64,000 nucleotides of DNA from Staphylococcus microti (GCF_000934465.1 NZ_JXWY01000009.1:1-64000), one strand, 5' to 3'; shown: positions 30,132 through 39,289, counted from the first letter of the stretch. Numbers and translations are program-made. Notes: generated by a model from the letters alone, not told the origin.

Positions 30132-31071
30132 GTAAATCCCCTTTCGCAATACCGATAATCGCCAGTTTTATTTCAAAATAGCTTAGCTGTTCAAAATGTT
30201 CTTTGTAAAAGCGCAAACGTTCATAAGGTTGTTGCATATAAAAACGAATGAAATCATTGATGTGATCTTGTAAAAAATCGGTATATGATGTTAAGTAATT
30301 GCATATAAATAGTTCTAGTATATGATCTTGTATCGTATTCTCGGTACGTTGCGTTTGTTGTGCAATTTGTGTAACAGACTGCCCTTCTAATAATAGTGTG
30401 AGCGAACGTTTGACGGTATGACTTATCGGAAATGTCGCGATACATTGATGCAAAATCGGAAATTGCGTAGTATCAGATAGCAATTCATAAATCATCAGTA
30501 AATCGTTGTAATGTGATACTGTTAATGCATCATCATCGAATTCAGTGACTTGCCCCACTTGACATTGTGTATACATCGTTTCATCGTAACCGGTTAAGTA
30601 ATAATGCGCCGTACTATTCGCATGTTGGTCATTCAGCATTTTAAAAAGTAAATAAATCTCCGCTTTGGCTGATTCCAAAGTGTCGTGTTGTTTTATTTGG
30701 TGATACATATATTTTACTTTTTGATGTATATCGATTTGTGATGTAAGCGGTATAAACTGAAAGTGTTGATGCTGTGCATGTGATAATGTTTGAATCAACA
30801 GTTGCAATGCGACAAACGATTGTTGTAATATGGGATATGTTACATGCGTAGATGTTGGAATGTCTACATGACGGATGTCTGGTTTACTGACGAGTGCTTC
30901 AAATTGTTCAAAGGATATATGCGGTGCACACCCATATAAACTTAATAGCTCTAATGAAGTAGCATCAAAAAAGGTTTGATGCGTTTTTTTGCCTATGATA
31001 ATATTATAAATGCTTTTTTTATTTTTATGGGGAAACGCGCGTCGGTATGTAAAAGATATCAATGCTTTCAT
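30124..31071 (-). CDS. ypbB: YpbB-like helix-turn-helix protein
   Basis: 315 residues of unknown biochemical role, mostly helical. The C-terminal part has an HTH-like segment (EGQSVTQIAQQTQRTENTIQDHILE, about 229–253), as in the YpbB family, whose members are encoded directly upstream of recS and overlap it as here. The N-terminal part has no known fold that I can recognise and includes long amphipathic stretches. ATGAGG lies 9–10 nt before the ATG. Co-transcription and overlap with the RecS helicase suggest an accessory role in the same DNA-repair process; this is inference. Confidence 0.82.
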   Translation of the reverse strand: MKALISFTYRRAFPHKNKKSIYNIIIGKKTHQTFFDATSLELLSLYGCAPHISFEQFEALVSKPDIRHVDIPTSTHVTYPILQQSFVALQLLIQTLSHAQHQHFQFIPLTSQIDIHQKVKYMYHQIKQHDTLESAKAEIYLLFKMLNDQHANSTAHYYLTGYDETMYTQCQVGQVTEFDDDALTVSHYNDLLMIYELLSDTTQFPILHQCIATFPISHTVKRSLTLLLEGQSVTQIAQQTQRTENTIQDHILELFICNYLTSYTDFLQDHINDFIRFYMQQPYERLRFYKEHFEQLSYFEIKLAIIGIAKGDLHA

Positions 31072-31101
31072 GTGTATTACCTCATTTATAAACCGTATAT
31101 A

Positions 31102-31130
31102 TTGAAAAAACTAGATTACCAAACTACAAT
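31102..31130 (+). promoter_or_regulatory. Sigma-A promoter of fer
   Basis: TTGAAA (31102–31107), exactly 17 bp, then TACAAT (31125–31130). It lies in the ypbB–fer divergent gap, 46 bp before the fer start. Confidence 0.65.
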
Positions 31131-31146
31131 GAAATTATAATGTTAG

Positions 31147-31425
<279 letters not shown>

Positions 31426-31472
31426 TGCTATTCAAGCGTATTGGTTCTATCATACGCTGAATTCAAATAGAT

Positions 31473-31518
31473 AAGCAAACAAAAAGCGGTGATAGACAAC
31501 ACCGCTTTTTGTTTGCTT
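31473..31518. terminator. Bidirectional terminator between fer and ribU
   Basis: Perfect 19-bp arms (31473–31491, 31500–31518; core AAAAAGCGGTG/CACCGCTTTTT) serving the convergent fer and ribU genes. Confidence 0.92.
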
Positions 31519-31521
31519 ATT

Positions 31522-32073
31522 TTATATTTTTAGAACGTTTTTCAGACGTTGGAATAACAAGATAAATAAGATTGAAACGACAATCCCTTTAATAATGTTA
31601 AATGGAATAATCCCTGCTGTAATAATAATTTTCAAGTTTGTTGCAATGTCTGACAAGTTCATAATCATTCCGTACAGTGGTAGCAATACGAAATAGTTCA
31701 TAATGCTTAGTACAAGTGTCATGACAAGCGTCCCTGCAGCTAATCCTATAATCATTGCACGTGTTGTACGTTTTTTACGATAGATCCCATAAGCTGTAAG
31801 CAATAAGCTACTACCGGCAAGGAAATTGGCAATTGGACCGATTGGATCAGCGAGATAGAAAAAGAAGTTGAGTAAGTTTTTGATTAACTCGACTAATAAT
31901 CCTGCGACGGGTCCTAACGCAAATGTCGCTAGTAAAGCTGGAACGTCACTAAAATCTAACGTTAAATACGGTGGTAAAAATGGTATTGGGAATTTCAAAA
32001 ACATCAAAATGAATGAAATCCCACTTAAAATCCCTACGATAATAAGTTGTCGCGTTTGTTTTTTCTGTTGCAT
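31522..32073 (-). CDS. ribU: Riboflavin ECF transporter S component
   Basis: 183-residue membrane protein with about six hydrophobic helices; N-terminal LIIVGILSGISFILMFLKFP and the LDFSDVPALLATFALGP loop are typical RibU features. It binds riboflavin and works with the shared ECF module (EcfA/A'/T) encoded elsewhere. ATG at 32073 has GGAGGAG about 11 nt upstream; ten extra in-frame codons upstream contain that site. An FMN riboswitch and promoter precede it, so uptake is expected to fall when FMN is plentiful. Confidence 0.94.
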   Translation of the reverse strand: MQQKKQTRQLIIVGILSGISFILMFLKFPIPFLPPYLTLDFSDVPALLATFALGPVAGLLVELIKNLLNFFFYLADPIGPIANFLAGSSLLLTAYGIYRKKRTTRAMIIGLAAGTLVMTLVLSIMNYFVLLPLYGMIMNLSDIATNLKIIITAGIIPFNIIKGIVVSILFILLFQRLKNVLKI

Positions 32074-32117
32074 CGTGCTATTGTCTCCTCCTGTGATGCT
32101 CATCTCTTTAGAATAGG

Positions 32118-32275
32118 AGGTTTAAAAACAACACAAAGAAACCTCCATCTTCTCCCATCCAGACTTTAACTGTCGGCTCTAGACTCTCACTAGATCAGCC
32201 ATAAAAAATTTTATGGGTCGCAGGCTTTATTTACTGCCGATAGGGAATTTCACCCAACCCCGAAGATGAATTCAT
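32118..32275 (-). promoter_or_regulatory. FMN riboswitch (RFN element) and expression platform of ribU
   Basis: Read leftward the conserved RFN cores are intact: CTTCGGGG, GGGTGAAATTCCCTA, GCCTGCGACCC, GAGCCGACAGTTAAAGTC and GGATGGGAGAAGATGG. P1 pairs CATCTTC with GAAGATG. Directly after it GGAGGTTT and AAACCTCC (32118–32147) can form a hairpin without a U-tract, so control is more likely at the ribosome site than by termination. Confidence 0.95.
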
Positions 32276-32294
32276 CAATATTTTATTTATTTTA

Positions 32295-32323
32295 ATTTTA
32301 CCGAATTTGTGCGCTGAATACAA
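32295..32323 (-). promoter_or_regulatory. Sigma-A promoter of the ribU leader
   Basis: Leftward TTGTAT, 17-bp spacer, TAAAAT, about 25 bp before the riboswitch P1. The position fits a transcript that begins just ahead of the aptamer. Confidence 0.65.
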
Positions 32324-32479
32324 TATAGATGATTGGTAAGCAGATGTTTTAAGGAGACGATATAAGTTGCATTCACAATCTAAATGGCAGTAAAAGCTGG
32401 TAGTATTTTTTCTGAATAAGAGAGAAAAATAGCTAGAACGCACGATTGAGTAGCAGCACGTATTTAGAATCATGAAGGA

Positions 32480-32733
32480 ATCGTTTCTATTGCGAGACTC
32501 CTTGCAGAATAAGACGAAGTGAGAAATCCATAAACACTTCTTAATGCTTTAAATAAAAGCGTTTATTAGTTCGAGCGAGGCCTGCAGGAAAGCGAGCAAT
32601 AAAGAAACGATGGTACTGAAAAAGCGCACAACCCAAATTGATTGTACGCTTAGACATGCCTAGCTATTTCTATGTATATGAAATTATAATAAAAATAAAA
32701 CTAGGTACTTTTAATTATCTATCCACCACAGAA
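32480..32733. repeat. Palindromic MITE-like repeat, family A (full copy)
   Basis: Arms 32480–32507 (ATCGTTTCTATTGCGAG…) and 32581–32611 (…GAGCAATAAAGAAACGAT) are imperfect inverted repeats about 75 bp apart. The sequence from 32581 to 32733 matches 38144–38288 at most positions. It fills the ribU–srrB gap; no gene is visible in 32324–32770. Confidence 0.85.
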
Positions 32734-32770
32734 GATGGACAGCCATGATTGTACGCTTAGAAATACTCAG

Positions 32771-34522
32771 TTATTTATGTGCAGGTGGTTGTTTTGGTAA
32801 TTTAATGGTAAATGTCGTACCAACATTTACTTCACTTTTTACAGCAATCATACCACCATGTGCATCGACAATCATACGTGTAATAAAGAGACCGAGACCT
32901 GTCCCTTGTTTACCGCGTTTCCTTGCCGCATCTACTTTATAAAAGCGCTCGAACACTTTTTCTAAATGTTCTGGTGCAATACCAACACCTGTATCTTGCA
33001 CGGTCAACACTTGATGTAATGTCGTTTCATGTGCGCGGATTAAAATTTTATCGCCAGGTCGTGTATAACGAGACGCATTGTCTACAAGATTCGTCAGTAC
33101 TTGTTCCATGCGATCAAAGTCATAATACCAGTTTTCCAACATCGTGCCATTCAGTTGGAAATCTAACGTAAGTTCTAACTCGCTCGCTTGTTGACGGTAC
33201 TTTGTTGCCATTTTATTAACTAACTCATACATTGGACGGACTTCAGGTGTGATATTAATACCATCCGCATCAATTTTTGCAACGTCAAGTAATTCATTAA
33301 CAAGACGACTTAAGCGTTTCGTTTCGTCAAGCACAATGAGTAGAAACTCGTGAATATCTTCAGGCTCTGTCACAACGCCGTCTACAATAGACTCTGTATA
33401 GCCTTGTAACAATGAAATAGGTGTGCGCAACTCATGTGAAACGCTTGCGATAAAGTCTTTCTTCATTTGTTCCATATGATGCTCTCGTGTCATATCACGT
33501 ATGATAACAACAAGGCCGCTTTCTCTATTCGTTTGAATACGATCGATATAGCTCATAACAACGGCATAATGGCGCTGATTAATTTCGTATTCACGATACT
33601 CTGTTTTTTCACTGCGAAATGTTTCATCAATCTGTGTATCGAACAGTGCCTTATCTTCTACTGTCATATCGAGCATCATTTGATGTGCGAGTGCATTCGA
33701 TAAAATAATTTGACGCTGATGATTGATACCCAATACACCTTGAGCCATAGAATTAATTAACGTATCGCGGATATTTTTAGAAGTCGTAATCGCATCAATG
33801 TGATTTTGAATGTGATGACTCATCTGATTGAACGCTACAGCTAATTCACCGATTTCATCTTTCGTCTGAACAGGTACTTGCTTATCGTAGTGGCCTTTTG
33901 CAACTTCTTGCGCTTGTGTTTTAAGTCGTCGTAAAGGGTTCGTAATACGTGTTGACAAGAAAAAGGCAAAAATTGTTGTCATAATTAAGAAAATAACAGC
34001 TGTGATTAAAATAATAATAGCAATCACATTATTTGTTTCATCAATACTTCTCAAGTCTTCATAAATATAAATCACAGACTTTTTACCATCTACATCTTTT
34101 GTTGGATAGCCCAACAACACATATGAGCGTTGTTTCCCGTTCACATTAACGGCTACATGTTTAAGCACCTTTTTTTGTGATGTTTGTACGTGGTTCAGGC
34201 GATCATCTTTCTTAATGATGGTTAACATTTGTTGTTTGAGTTGTTGCTTAGATGTTTGACCTGCATTATCAGGCAAAATAATAATACCTTTATCGCCTTC
34301 TAATAACTTCTCGCTATGTTGAATGGCGAGTTGTCGATTTTCACTTTTTTCAATAATAGCACTAATACTTGCTGCGTTTTCATATAGGGATTGTTCCGTT
34401 TTTTGCGTGAAATAATACTGTATAAATGTGATGAGTGCTGCACTCAATAAAATTAAAACTGTCGTTACTATTAATATAATAGTTAACCACAGTTTTATAA
34501 CGACACTATTTAGACGCTTCAT
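32771..34522 (-). CDS. srrB: Sensor histidine kinase SrrB
   Basis: 583-residue membrane sensor of the staphylococcal respiratory response system. Layout: TM1 (about 10–35), an extracytoplasmic segment, TM2 (about 167–190), HAMP (RITNPLRRLKTQAQEV), PAS-like domain (about 255–360), HisKA with the phosphorylated His in SVSHELRTP, and HATPase with DNASRY, DTGVGI and GTGLGLFI. It controls SrrA. The reading frame is complete, yet I find no cysteine anywhere, whereas S. aureus SrrB is reported to use a cysteine pair in the ATPase domain. It overlaps srrA by 17 bp. Confidence 0.95.
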   Translation of the reverse strand: MKRLNSVVIKLWLTIILIVTTVLILLSAALITFIQYYFTQKTEQSLYENAASISAIIEKSENRQLAIQHSEKLLEGDKGIIILPDNAGQTSKQQLKQQMLTIIKKDDRLNHVQTSQKKVLKHVAVNVNGKQRSYVLLGYPTKDVDGKKSVIYIYEDLRSIDETNNVIAIIILITAVIFLIMTTIFAFFLSTRITNPLRRLKTQAQEVAKGHYDKQVPVQTKDEIGELAVAFNQMSHHIQNHIDAITTSKNIRDTLINSMAQGVLGINHQRQIILSNALAHQMMLDMTVEDKALFDTQIDETFRSEKTEYREYEINQRHYAVVMSYIDRIQTNRESGLVVIIRDMTREHHMEQMKKDFIASVSHELRTPISLLQGYTESIVDGVVTEPEDIHEFLLIVLDETKRLSRLVNELLDVAKIDADGINITPEVRPMYELVNKMATKYRQQASELELTLDFQLNGTMLENWYYDFDRMEQVLTNLVDNASRYTRPGDKILIRAHETTLHQVLTVQDTGVGIAPEHLEKVFERFYKVDAARKRGKQGTGLGLFITRMIVDAHGGMIAVKSEVNVGTTFTIKLPKQPPAHK

Positions 34523-35231
34523 CTGCTTGTGAGACCTCGAACTTGTAACCTACACCCCACACAGTTTGAATCATCAATGCAGCATCTGATGAAACACGAT
34601 TTAACTTTTCACGTAAACGTTTCACATGTGTATCTACTGTTCGCAAGTCCCCATAAAATTCATAGTGCCAAACTTCTTTTAATAATTGTTCTCGATCAAA
34701 TACTTTATTTGGTGTTTTAGCTAAGAAAATGAGTAATTCGTATTCTTTCGGTGTTAGGCTAACCGGTGAGCCATCAGCTAAAACTTTGTGTGCATCGTTG
34801 TCGATTGTTAGATGCTGGAATTCAATCATATCGCGTGCATGCGGTTCATTTTGTTCCGCAGTAGCAGACTGTGTACGTCTTAATAATGCTTTTAAACGCA
34901 ATACGACTTCACGCGGTGAAAACGGCTTAACAATATAGTCATCTGCCCCAGATTCAAAGCCTTCAACGCGATTATTTTCTTCACCTTTAGCAGTCAGCAT
35001 AATGATTGGTGTATCCTTTGTTTCACGCAAGCGCGTTGCAACTTCAAGGCCGTCCATCTCTGGCAACATTAAGTCTAACAAGATACACGCATAATCATAT
35101 TTTGTTGCTAATTCGAACGCTTCACGCCCGTCACTCGCTTCAACTACATCATAACCTTCTCTCTCAAGAAATAGCTTTAGTAGTTTTCTGATACGGTGTT
35201 CATCATCAACGACCAATATTTCTTTAGTCAC
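34506..35231 (-). CDS. srrA: Response regulator SrrA
   Basis: OmpR/PhoB-family regulator of 241 residues. Receiver: ILVVDDEHR with the acidic pair, LLDLMLPEMDG with the phosphorylated Asp, and the conserved Lys in YIVKPFSPRE. C-terminal winged helix: SLTPKEYELLIFLAKTPNKVF and VDTHVKRLREKL. GTG at 35231 gives the family N-terminus and has GGGAGG at 8 nt; an upstream in-frame ATG has no better site. In S. aureus SrrAB governs genes for anaerobic respiration, nitric-oxide resistance and biofilm. Confidence 0.96.
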   Translation of the reverse strand: MTKEILVVDDEHRIRKLLKLFLEREGYDVVEASDGREAFELATKYDYACILLDLMLPEMDGLEVATRLRETKDTPIIMLTAKGEENNRVEGFESGADDYIVKPFSPREVVLRLKALLRRTQSATAEQNEPHARDMIEFQHLTIDNDAHKVLADGSPVSLTPKEYELLIFLAKTPNKVFDREQLLKEVWHYEFYGDLRTVDTHVKRLREKLNRVSSDAALMIQTVWGVGYKFEVSQADEASK

Positions 35232-35275
35232 ATGACATACCTCCCACTTATGTTGACATTTTATACCCAATACAT

Positions 35276-35286
35276 ATTATAGCATA
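35276..35286 (-). promoter_or_regulatory. Candidate extended -10 promoter of srrAB
   Basis: Leftward ATGCTATAAT, i.e. TATAAT with a TGn extension, 45 bp before the srrA start; no good -35 is seen. Confidence 0.45.
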
Positions 35287-35304
35287 TGGCTATTTATACT
35301 AGAT

Positions 35305-35360
35305 AATAAAAAAATAAGAGACGAAACGCAAATAATTTTCATATTTTGTTCATCTCTTTG
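35305..35360 (-). terminator. Possible terminator between rluB and srrA
   Basis: Leftward AAGAGATGAA and TTCGTCTCTT pair across a 25-nt loop, followed by ATTTTTTTATTA. It would separate scpA–scpB–rluB from srrAB. Confidence 0.5.
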
Positions 35361-35478
35361 TAATCATAACATGTGAATATATGCACATGTTAGTAGGGAA
35401 AACACTAAAAATGCACTTTAATATAAAACTATTACGTTAAATGTTACATTTGATAACTGTTTCGTGCAAACGAATGTT

Positions 35479-36222
35479 TTATGCGTTTGACCCACTTTGG
35501 GCTAATTGGCGTAACGTTTTCACTTCATGTGGTGATAAGACACGTCCTTCACCCGCACCTAGCCCTTTTAATGTTAATGGTCCGAACGATACACGTGATA
35601 ATTTTGTTACTTTGAAACCAAAATGCTCAAACATGCGACGTACTTGACGATTACGTCCTTCAGTAATTGTAATTTCAACAAGTGACGTATTTTTTTCTTT
35701 GTTCTGTTTTTTCACTTTTACTTGTGCCGGTTGTGTTTTACCGTCTTCTAAAATAATCCCTTGTTCTAATTGTTTCACTTGTTCTCGCAAAATATAGCCT
35801 TCAATTTTTGCGATGTACGTTTTTGGAATTTTGTATTTTGGATGGGTCATTAAGTTTGTAAATTCACCGTCGTTCGTTAAAAGCAAGACACCTGATGTAT
35901 CATAGTCAAGGCGGCCGACTGGATAAATACGTGTTTCTAGATCATCAAAATAATCTGTGACTACCTTTCTACCACGGTCGTCGGAAACGCTCGTAATGAC
36001 CTGTGCTGGTTTATAAAATAAAATATAAAGCTTATCTTCAAGTTCTAAAGGAATCCCTTCGACAGATACCTCATCTGACGGGCGTACTTTTGTGCCGAGT
36101 TCTGTGACAGTTTTCCCATTCACTTGCACTTTTCCCTCTTGGATTAATGTTTCTGCTTTTCGACGTGATGTATAGCCACTGTTTGCAATGCGCTTTTGTA
36201 GACGTTCTAATTCTTTACTCAT
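35479..36222 (-). CDS. rluB: 23S rRNA pseudouridine synthase (RluB type)
   Basis: 247 residues. An N-terminal S4 RNA-binding domain (ELERLQKRIANSGYTSRRKAETLI) precedes the RsuA/RluB/RluE catalytic domain with VGRLDYDTSGVLLLTNDG, whose Asp is the catalytic residue. Position after scpA–scpB is that of B. subtilis ypuL/rluB, which modifies U2633 (E. coli 2605) of 23S rRNA; the exact target here is inferred. AAAGGAT precedes the ATG, 8 bp after scpB. Confidence 0.93.
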   Translation of the reverse strand: MSKELERLQKRIANSGYTSRRKAETLIQEGKVQVNGKTVTELGTKVRPSDEVSVEGIPLELEDKLYILFYKPAQVITSVSDDRGRKVVTDYFDDLETRIYPVGRLDYDTSGVLLLTNDGEFTNLMTHPKYKIPKTYIAKIEGYILREQVKQLEQGIILEDGKTQPAQVKVKKQNKEKNTSLVEITITEGRNRQVRRMFEHFGFKVTKLSRVSFGPLTLKGLGAGEGRVLSPHEVKTLRQLAQSGSNA

Positions 36223-36230
36223 AAGTTGTT

Positions 36231-36767
36231 TTATCCTTTCTGGTTAACAAGATTGCTAAAAAATGATTCGATTTCTTCAGATTCTTCATCAGTTGTTGGA
36301 AGATCGGAAAGACTTTCTAGACCGAAAACATTTAAAAATAAATCAGTCGTATAAAGCTGTTGTCCTCTCGCTTCCGGTTGTTGTTTTGGTTCGACAAGCC
36401 CTTTGGCAATCAATGTTTTGACTGGACCGTCAGAAGCAATCCCACGAATCAATTCAATATCACTGCGTGTCACGGGTTGATTGTATGCGATAATAGCCAA
36501 TACTTCCATGGACGCTTGTGACAATTTCGTTGAGACTTTGTTTAAAATTAAAGATTCGATATAAGGTTCCATTTCTTTTTGCGTTGTTAAGACATACGTA
36601 TTGCCATATTTTTGAACTGTAAGACCAGGCAACTTTAACGAGGACATTGCTTCGTTTAAAGTCGGTTCGTCAATGTTTAAAGAAGTTAATAATTGATCCG
36701 TTTCAATGCCATCTTCTCCAACTGTATAAAGCAATGCCATAATTGCCGCATTAAGTTTATCTGCCAT
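36231..36767 (-). CDS. scpB: Segregation and condensation protein B
   Basis: 178 residues of two winged-helix domains; [25 protein letters not shown] is the typical ScpB core. ScpB dimers bind ScpA, and the pair bridges SMC heads in the bacterial condensin. ATG at 36767 has AAAGGAG 8 nt upstream and overlaps the scpA stop by 11 bp, which indicates translational coupling. The C-terminal tail is short and acidic. Confidence 0.95.
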   Translation of the reverse strand: MADKLNAAIMALLYTVGEDGIETDQLLTSLNIDEPTLNEAMSSLKLPGLTVQKYGNTYVLTTQKEMEPYIESLILNKVSTKLSQASMEVLAIIAYNQPVTRSDIELIRGIASDGPVKTLIAKGLVEPKQQPEARGQQLYTTDLFLNVFGLESLSDLPTTDEESEEIESFFSNLVNQKG

Positions 36768-37485
36768 AGTTGACTCCTTTAGTAATTTCAATGTTATGAA
36801 ACGCTTCGACTTGTTGCACTTGAATCGTACCGGTTTTCGCCATTTCTAATAGTGCTAAAAAATACGTGACAACATGTTCAATGGATTCGTTAAAGGTAAA
36901 TAAATCAAAAAATGTAATGCTTTGTCGATGATCCAGTTGATGATATATACGGTCAGTCGACTGCTGTATCGTAAAGGTTTCTTTTTTAATTTCAACACTT
37001 TTAGGTTTTTTCAGTGCAATACGATTTTTCATTTTTTGATAAGCGACAATCAATTCTGTAAGATCAATATGCGTCCCTTCCGGTATACGTTCTGTGCGTT
37101 CATATTTGGATAAATCTGAAGGCGTTTTTGTATAGTAGTGACTCCGTGCTTCTCGATTGTCATTTAACATTTCTGCATATGCTTTGTAATTTTGATACTC
37201 TATTAACTTACCGACCAATTCTTCACGCGGGTCTTCTTCAATGACATCATCTGAGTTGTGATCAGGCAACAATAATTTACTTTTGATCATTAATAGTTCA
37301 GAGGCCATTACGAGATATTCACTCGCGATATTAATTTCTAATTGTTTCATCGCATGAACATACTGCATATATTGCTCGGTTAAAGCTTTCATAGGTATAT
37401 CATAAATATCAATTTCAAATTGTTGTATTAAATGCAACAATAAATCTAAAGGGCCGTTAAAGGCGTCTAATTTTACTTCATACAT
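36757..37485 (-). CDS. scpA: Segregation and condensation protein A
   Basis: Kleisin subunit of SMC–ScpAB. The 242 residues open with [23 protein letters not shown], the SMC-neck-binding helix region, and end with a winged helix that binds the SMC cap. The EIDIYDIP motif is standard. GAGAGG precedes the ATG. First gene of scpA–scpB–rluB, facing the divergent DUF309 gene across about 95 bp. Confidence 0.95.
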   Translation of the reverse strand: MYEVKLDAFNGPLDLLLHLIQQFEIDIYDIPMKALTEQYMQYVHAMKQLEINIASEYLVMASELLMIKSKLLLPDHNSDDVIEEDPREELVGKLIEYQNYKAYAEMLNDNREARSHYYTKTPSDLSKYERTERIPEGTHIDLTELIVAYQKMKNRIALKKPKSVEIKKETFTIQQSTDRIYHQLDHRQSITFFDLFTFNESIEHVVTYFLALLEMAKTGTIQVQQVEAFHNIEITKGVNYGR

Positions 37486-37579
37486 ACATAAAGCCTCTCT
37501 AATTTGCGTGTTAGGTGCATCTTACCAAAAAATATTATAGCATGTTTAGTGATGAGAATAAATTTAAGGAGAGATGATG

Positions 37580-38089
37580 ATGCAACAAGCATTAATTGAA
37601 TATTACTATCAATTCCATGCAAAGCAACATTATTTTTTGTGCCACGATATTTTAGAAGATGCATGGAAATCACAAAGTAGGTACACAAAAGATGACATCA
37701 TTGTCAGTTTGATTTTACTCGCAACGGGTGCGTATCATCATCGTCGTCATAATTTTCAAGGGGCATATCGTTCGTATCAAAAAGCAAATAAAGTGATTGA
37801 ACAGTATAGTGATGAAGCGATTGAAAGCCAGCTCGGTTTGCAGGCGCCATTATTCCGTCAACAGCTCAGTACTTTGATTCCTGCAGCGCATAATGCGGAA
37901 GGCTTTACCCCGATTGCATTACCAATGACATCTATCATGCGAGATATGTTGATCGCGACGTACCCAACGTATAAATGGACAGCGGACGTTGTTGAAACGC
38001 CTATCATCATGCATCATCATCAATATCGTGATCGTTCTGAAGTCGTTGCAGCACGTGAAGCGGCATGGCGTGCACGTCATCGACATTAA
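37580..38089 (+). CDS. DUF309 domain protein
   Basis: 169 residues with the DUF309 hallmark helices: YYYQFHAKQHYFLCHDILEDAWK (near the N-terminus) and LLATGAYHHRRHNFQGAYRSYQKA. Proteins of this family are small, helical and of unknown function; they lie next to scpA in many Firmicutes. Three ATG codons occur in a row (37574, 37577, 37580); the third has the best spacing (8 nt) to AAGGAG. Divergent from scpA and followed by its own terminator. Confidence 0.88.
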   Translation: MQQALIEYYYQFHAKQHYFLCHDILEDAWKSQSRYTKDDIIVSLILLATGAYHHRRHNFQGAYRSYQKANKVIEQYSDEAIESQLGLQAPLFRQQLSTLIPAAHNAEGFTPIALPMTSIMRDMLIATYPTYKWTADVVETPIIMHHHQYRDRSEVVAAREAAWRARHRH

Positions 38090-38097
38090 ATTGTGGA

Positions 38098-38127
38098 GTG
38101 GGATGGCATATGCTGTCTCACCTTTTT
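38098..38127 (+). terminator. Terminator of the DUF309 gene
   Basis: GTGGGATGGC pairs with GCTGTCTCAC (three G–U wobbles) around ATAT, followed by TTTTT. Confidence 0.7.
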
Positions 38128-38143
38128 ATTAGTTTGATCGTAA

Positions 38144-38288
38144 CCTGCAGGAAAGCGAGTAATAAAGAAATGATGGTACTGAAAAAGCGGACACGCCATC
38201 AAGATTGTACGTTTGTGCATCCTAGCTTTTACATCTATGAAATTATGGCAAAAAACTAGTTACTTTTAATTATCTATTTACCACAGAA
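38144..38288. repeat. Family A repeat, right half plus extension
   Basis: CCTGCAGGAAAGCGAGTAAT… through …ACTTTTAATTATCTATTTACCACAGAA matches 32581–32733 with scattered differences and small indels. The left palindrome arm is absent here. Confidence 0.85.
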
Positions 38289-38295
38289 CATCGAC

Positions 38296-38351
38296 ATTAA
38301 AAATGACTAGTACATATCTCGCGCATGACGCAAGGTTTCACGTACTAGTCA
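38296..38351 (-). terminator. Terminator of xerD
   Basis: TGACTAGTAC (38304–38313) and GTACTAGTCA (38342–38351) pair perfectly; leftward the stem is followed by TTTTTAATG. Confidence 0.75.
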
Positions 38352-38375
38352 GAATGAATATGCTTATAATTTAGT

Positions 38376-39263
38376 TTATGCTCTCGGATGATAAGATTGA
38401 TAAATCTTTCTAATTTGCGTACTTGAGACATGTGTATAAAGCTGTGTCGTTGAAATATCGGAATGACCTAACATTTCTTGAACCGCACGCAAATCCGCCC
38501 CATTTTCTAAAAGATGCGTCGCAAATGAATGTCTTAGCGTATGTGGTGTAAGACGTTTAGTAAGCCCCGCTTTCACCCCTGCTTGCTTTATCATTTTCCA
38601 GACGCCTTGTCGTGACAGTGGTTTGCCATGTAAATTAAGAAATAGCGCATCTGTTACTGTATTTTTTAATAATTGCGGGCGTATTTCTTGTAAATAATGC
38701 GTCAAATACTCAATAACTGTTTCGCCAAGTGGGATAATGCGTTCTTTATTCCCTTTTCCAAATACTTTTACAAAGCCCATGATTAAATTGACATCTTGTA
38801 TTTCAACAAAAATCAATTCTGAGACACGCATCCCCGTCGCATACAAAAGTTCTAACATCGTACGATTGCGGTAATCGTTGACTTTTGTTAAATCGAAAGC
38901 ATCCAGCAATTGATCGACTTCATCAATTGACAACACATCTGGTAACTTACGCTCATATTTTGGCGTTGTAATAAGCACAGTCGGATCTTGAGAAGCATAG
39001 CGTTCTCTCAATGCAAATTGATGAAAACTACGTATCGTTGAGGTAAAACGAGCAATGGATTTCGCTGAATGCCCTTCGTCATGGCGTGCACCAAAACATT
39101 GTTGAATGACATCACGCGTTACAAAATCTAAACTGCCAATTTTTTGAGATTGTAAATAGTCAATGTATTGATTTAAGTCACGACGATATGCAGCAATGGT
39201 ATTCGCTGATAAGCCTTTTTCTAGTTGAATAAATCTTAAAAATTCATCACGTACTTCTTCCAT
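38376..39263 (-). CDS. xerD: Tyrosine recombinase XerD
   Basis: Site-specific recombinase that resolves chromosome dimers at dif together with XerC. 295 residues: N-terminal SAM-like core-binding domain (RFIQLEKGLSANTIAAYRRDL) and catalytic domain with Arg in ATGMRVSELI, HTLRHSFATHLL, LGHSD and the nucleophile Tyr in STTQLYTHVS. GAGG lies about 10 nt before the ATG. In staphylococci xerD is essential and lies next to fur, as here. The nearest relatives make XerD more likely than XerC, but the split is by context. Confidence 0.95.
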   Translation of the reverse strand: MEEVRDEFLRFIQLEKGLSANTIAAYRRDLNQYIDYLQSQKIGSLDFVTRDVIQQCFGARHDEGHSAKSIARFTSTIRSFHQFALRERYASQDPTVLITTPKYERKLPDVLSIDEVDQLLDAFDLTKVNDYRNRTMLELLYATGMRVSELIFVEIQDVNLIMGFVKVFGKGNKERIIPLGETVIEYLTHYLQEIRPQLLKNTVTDALFLNLHGKPLSRQGVWKMIKQAGVKAGLTKRLTPHTLRHSFATHLLENGADLRAVQEMLGHSDISTTQLYTHVSSTQIRKIYQSYHPRA

Positions 39264-39289
39264 TCAACAACCTCGATTCTAGCAATTCC

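Noticed and set aside
32231-32473. 80-codon leftward ORF over the riboswitch
   Set aside because: It runs through the FMN aptamer and the ribU promoter, so it is accidental.
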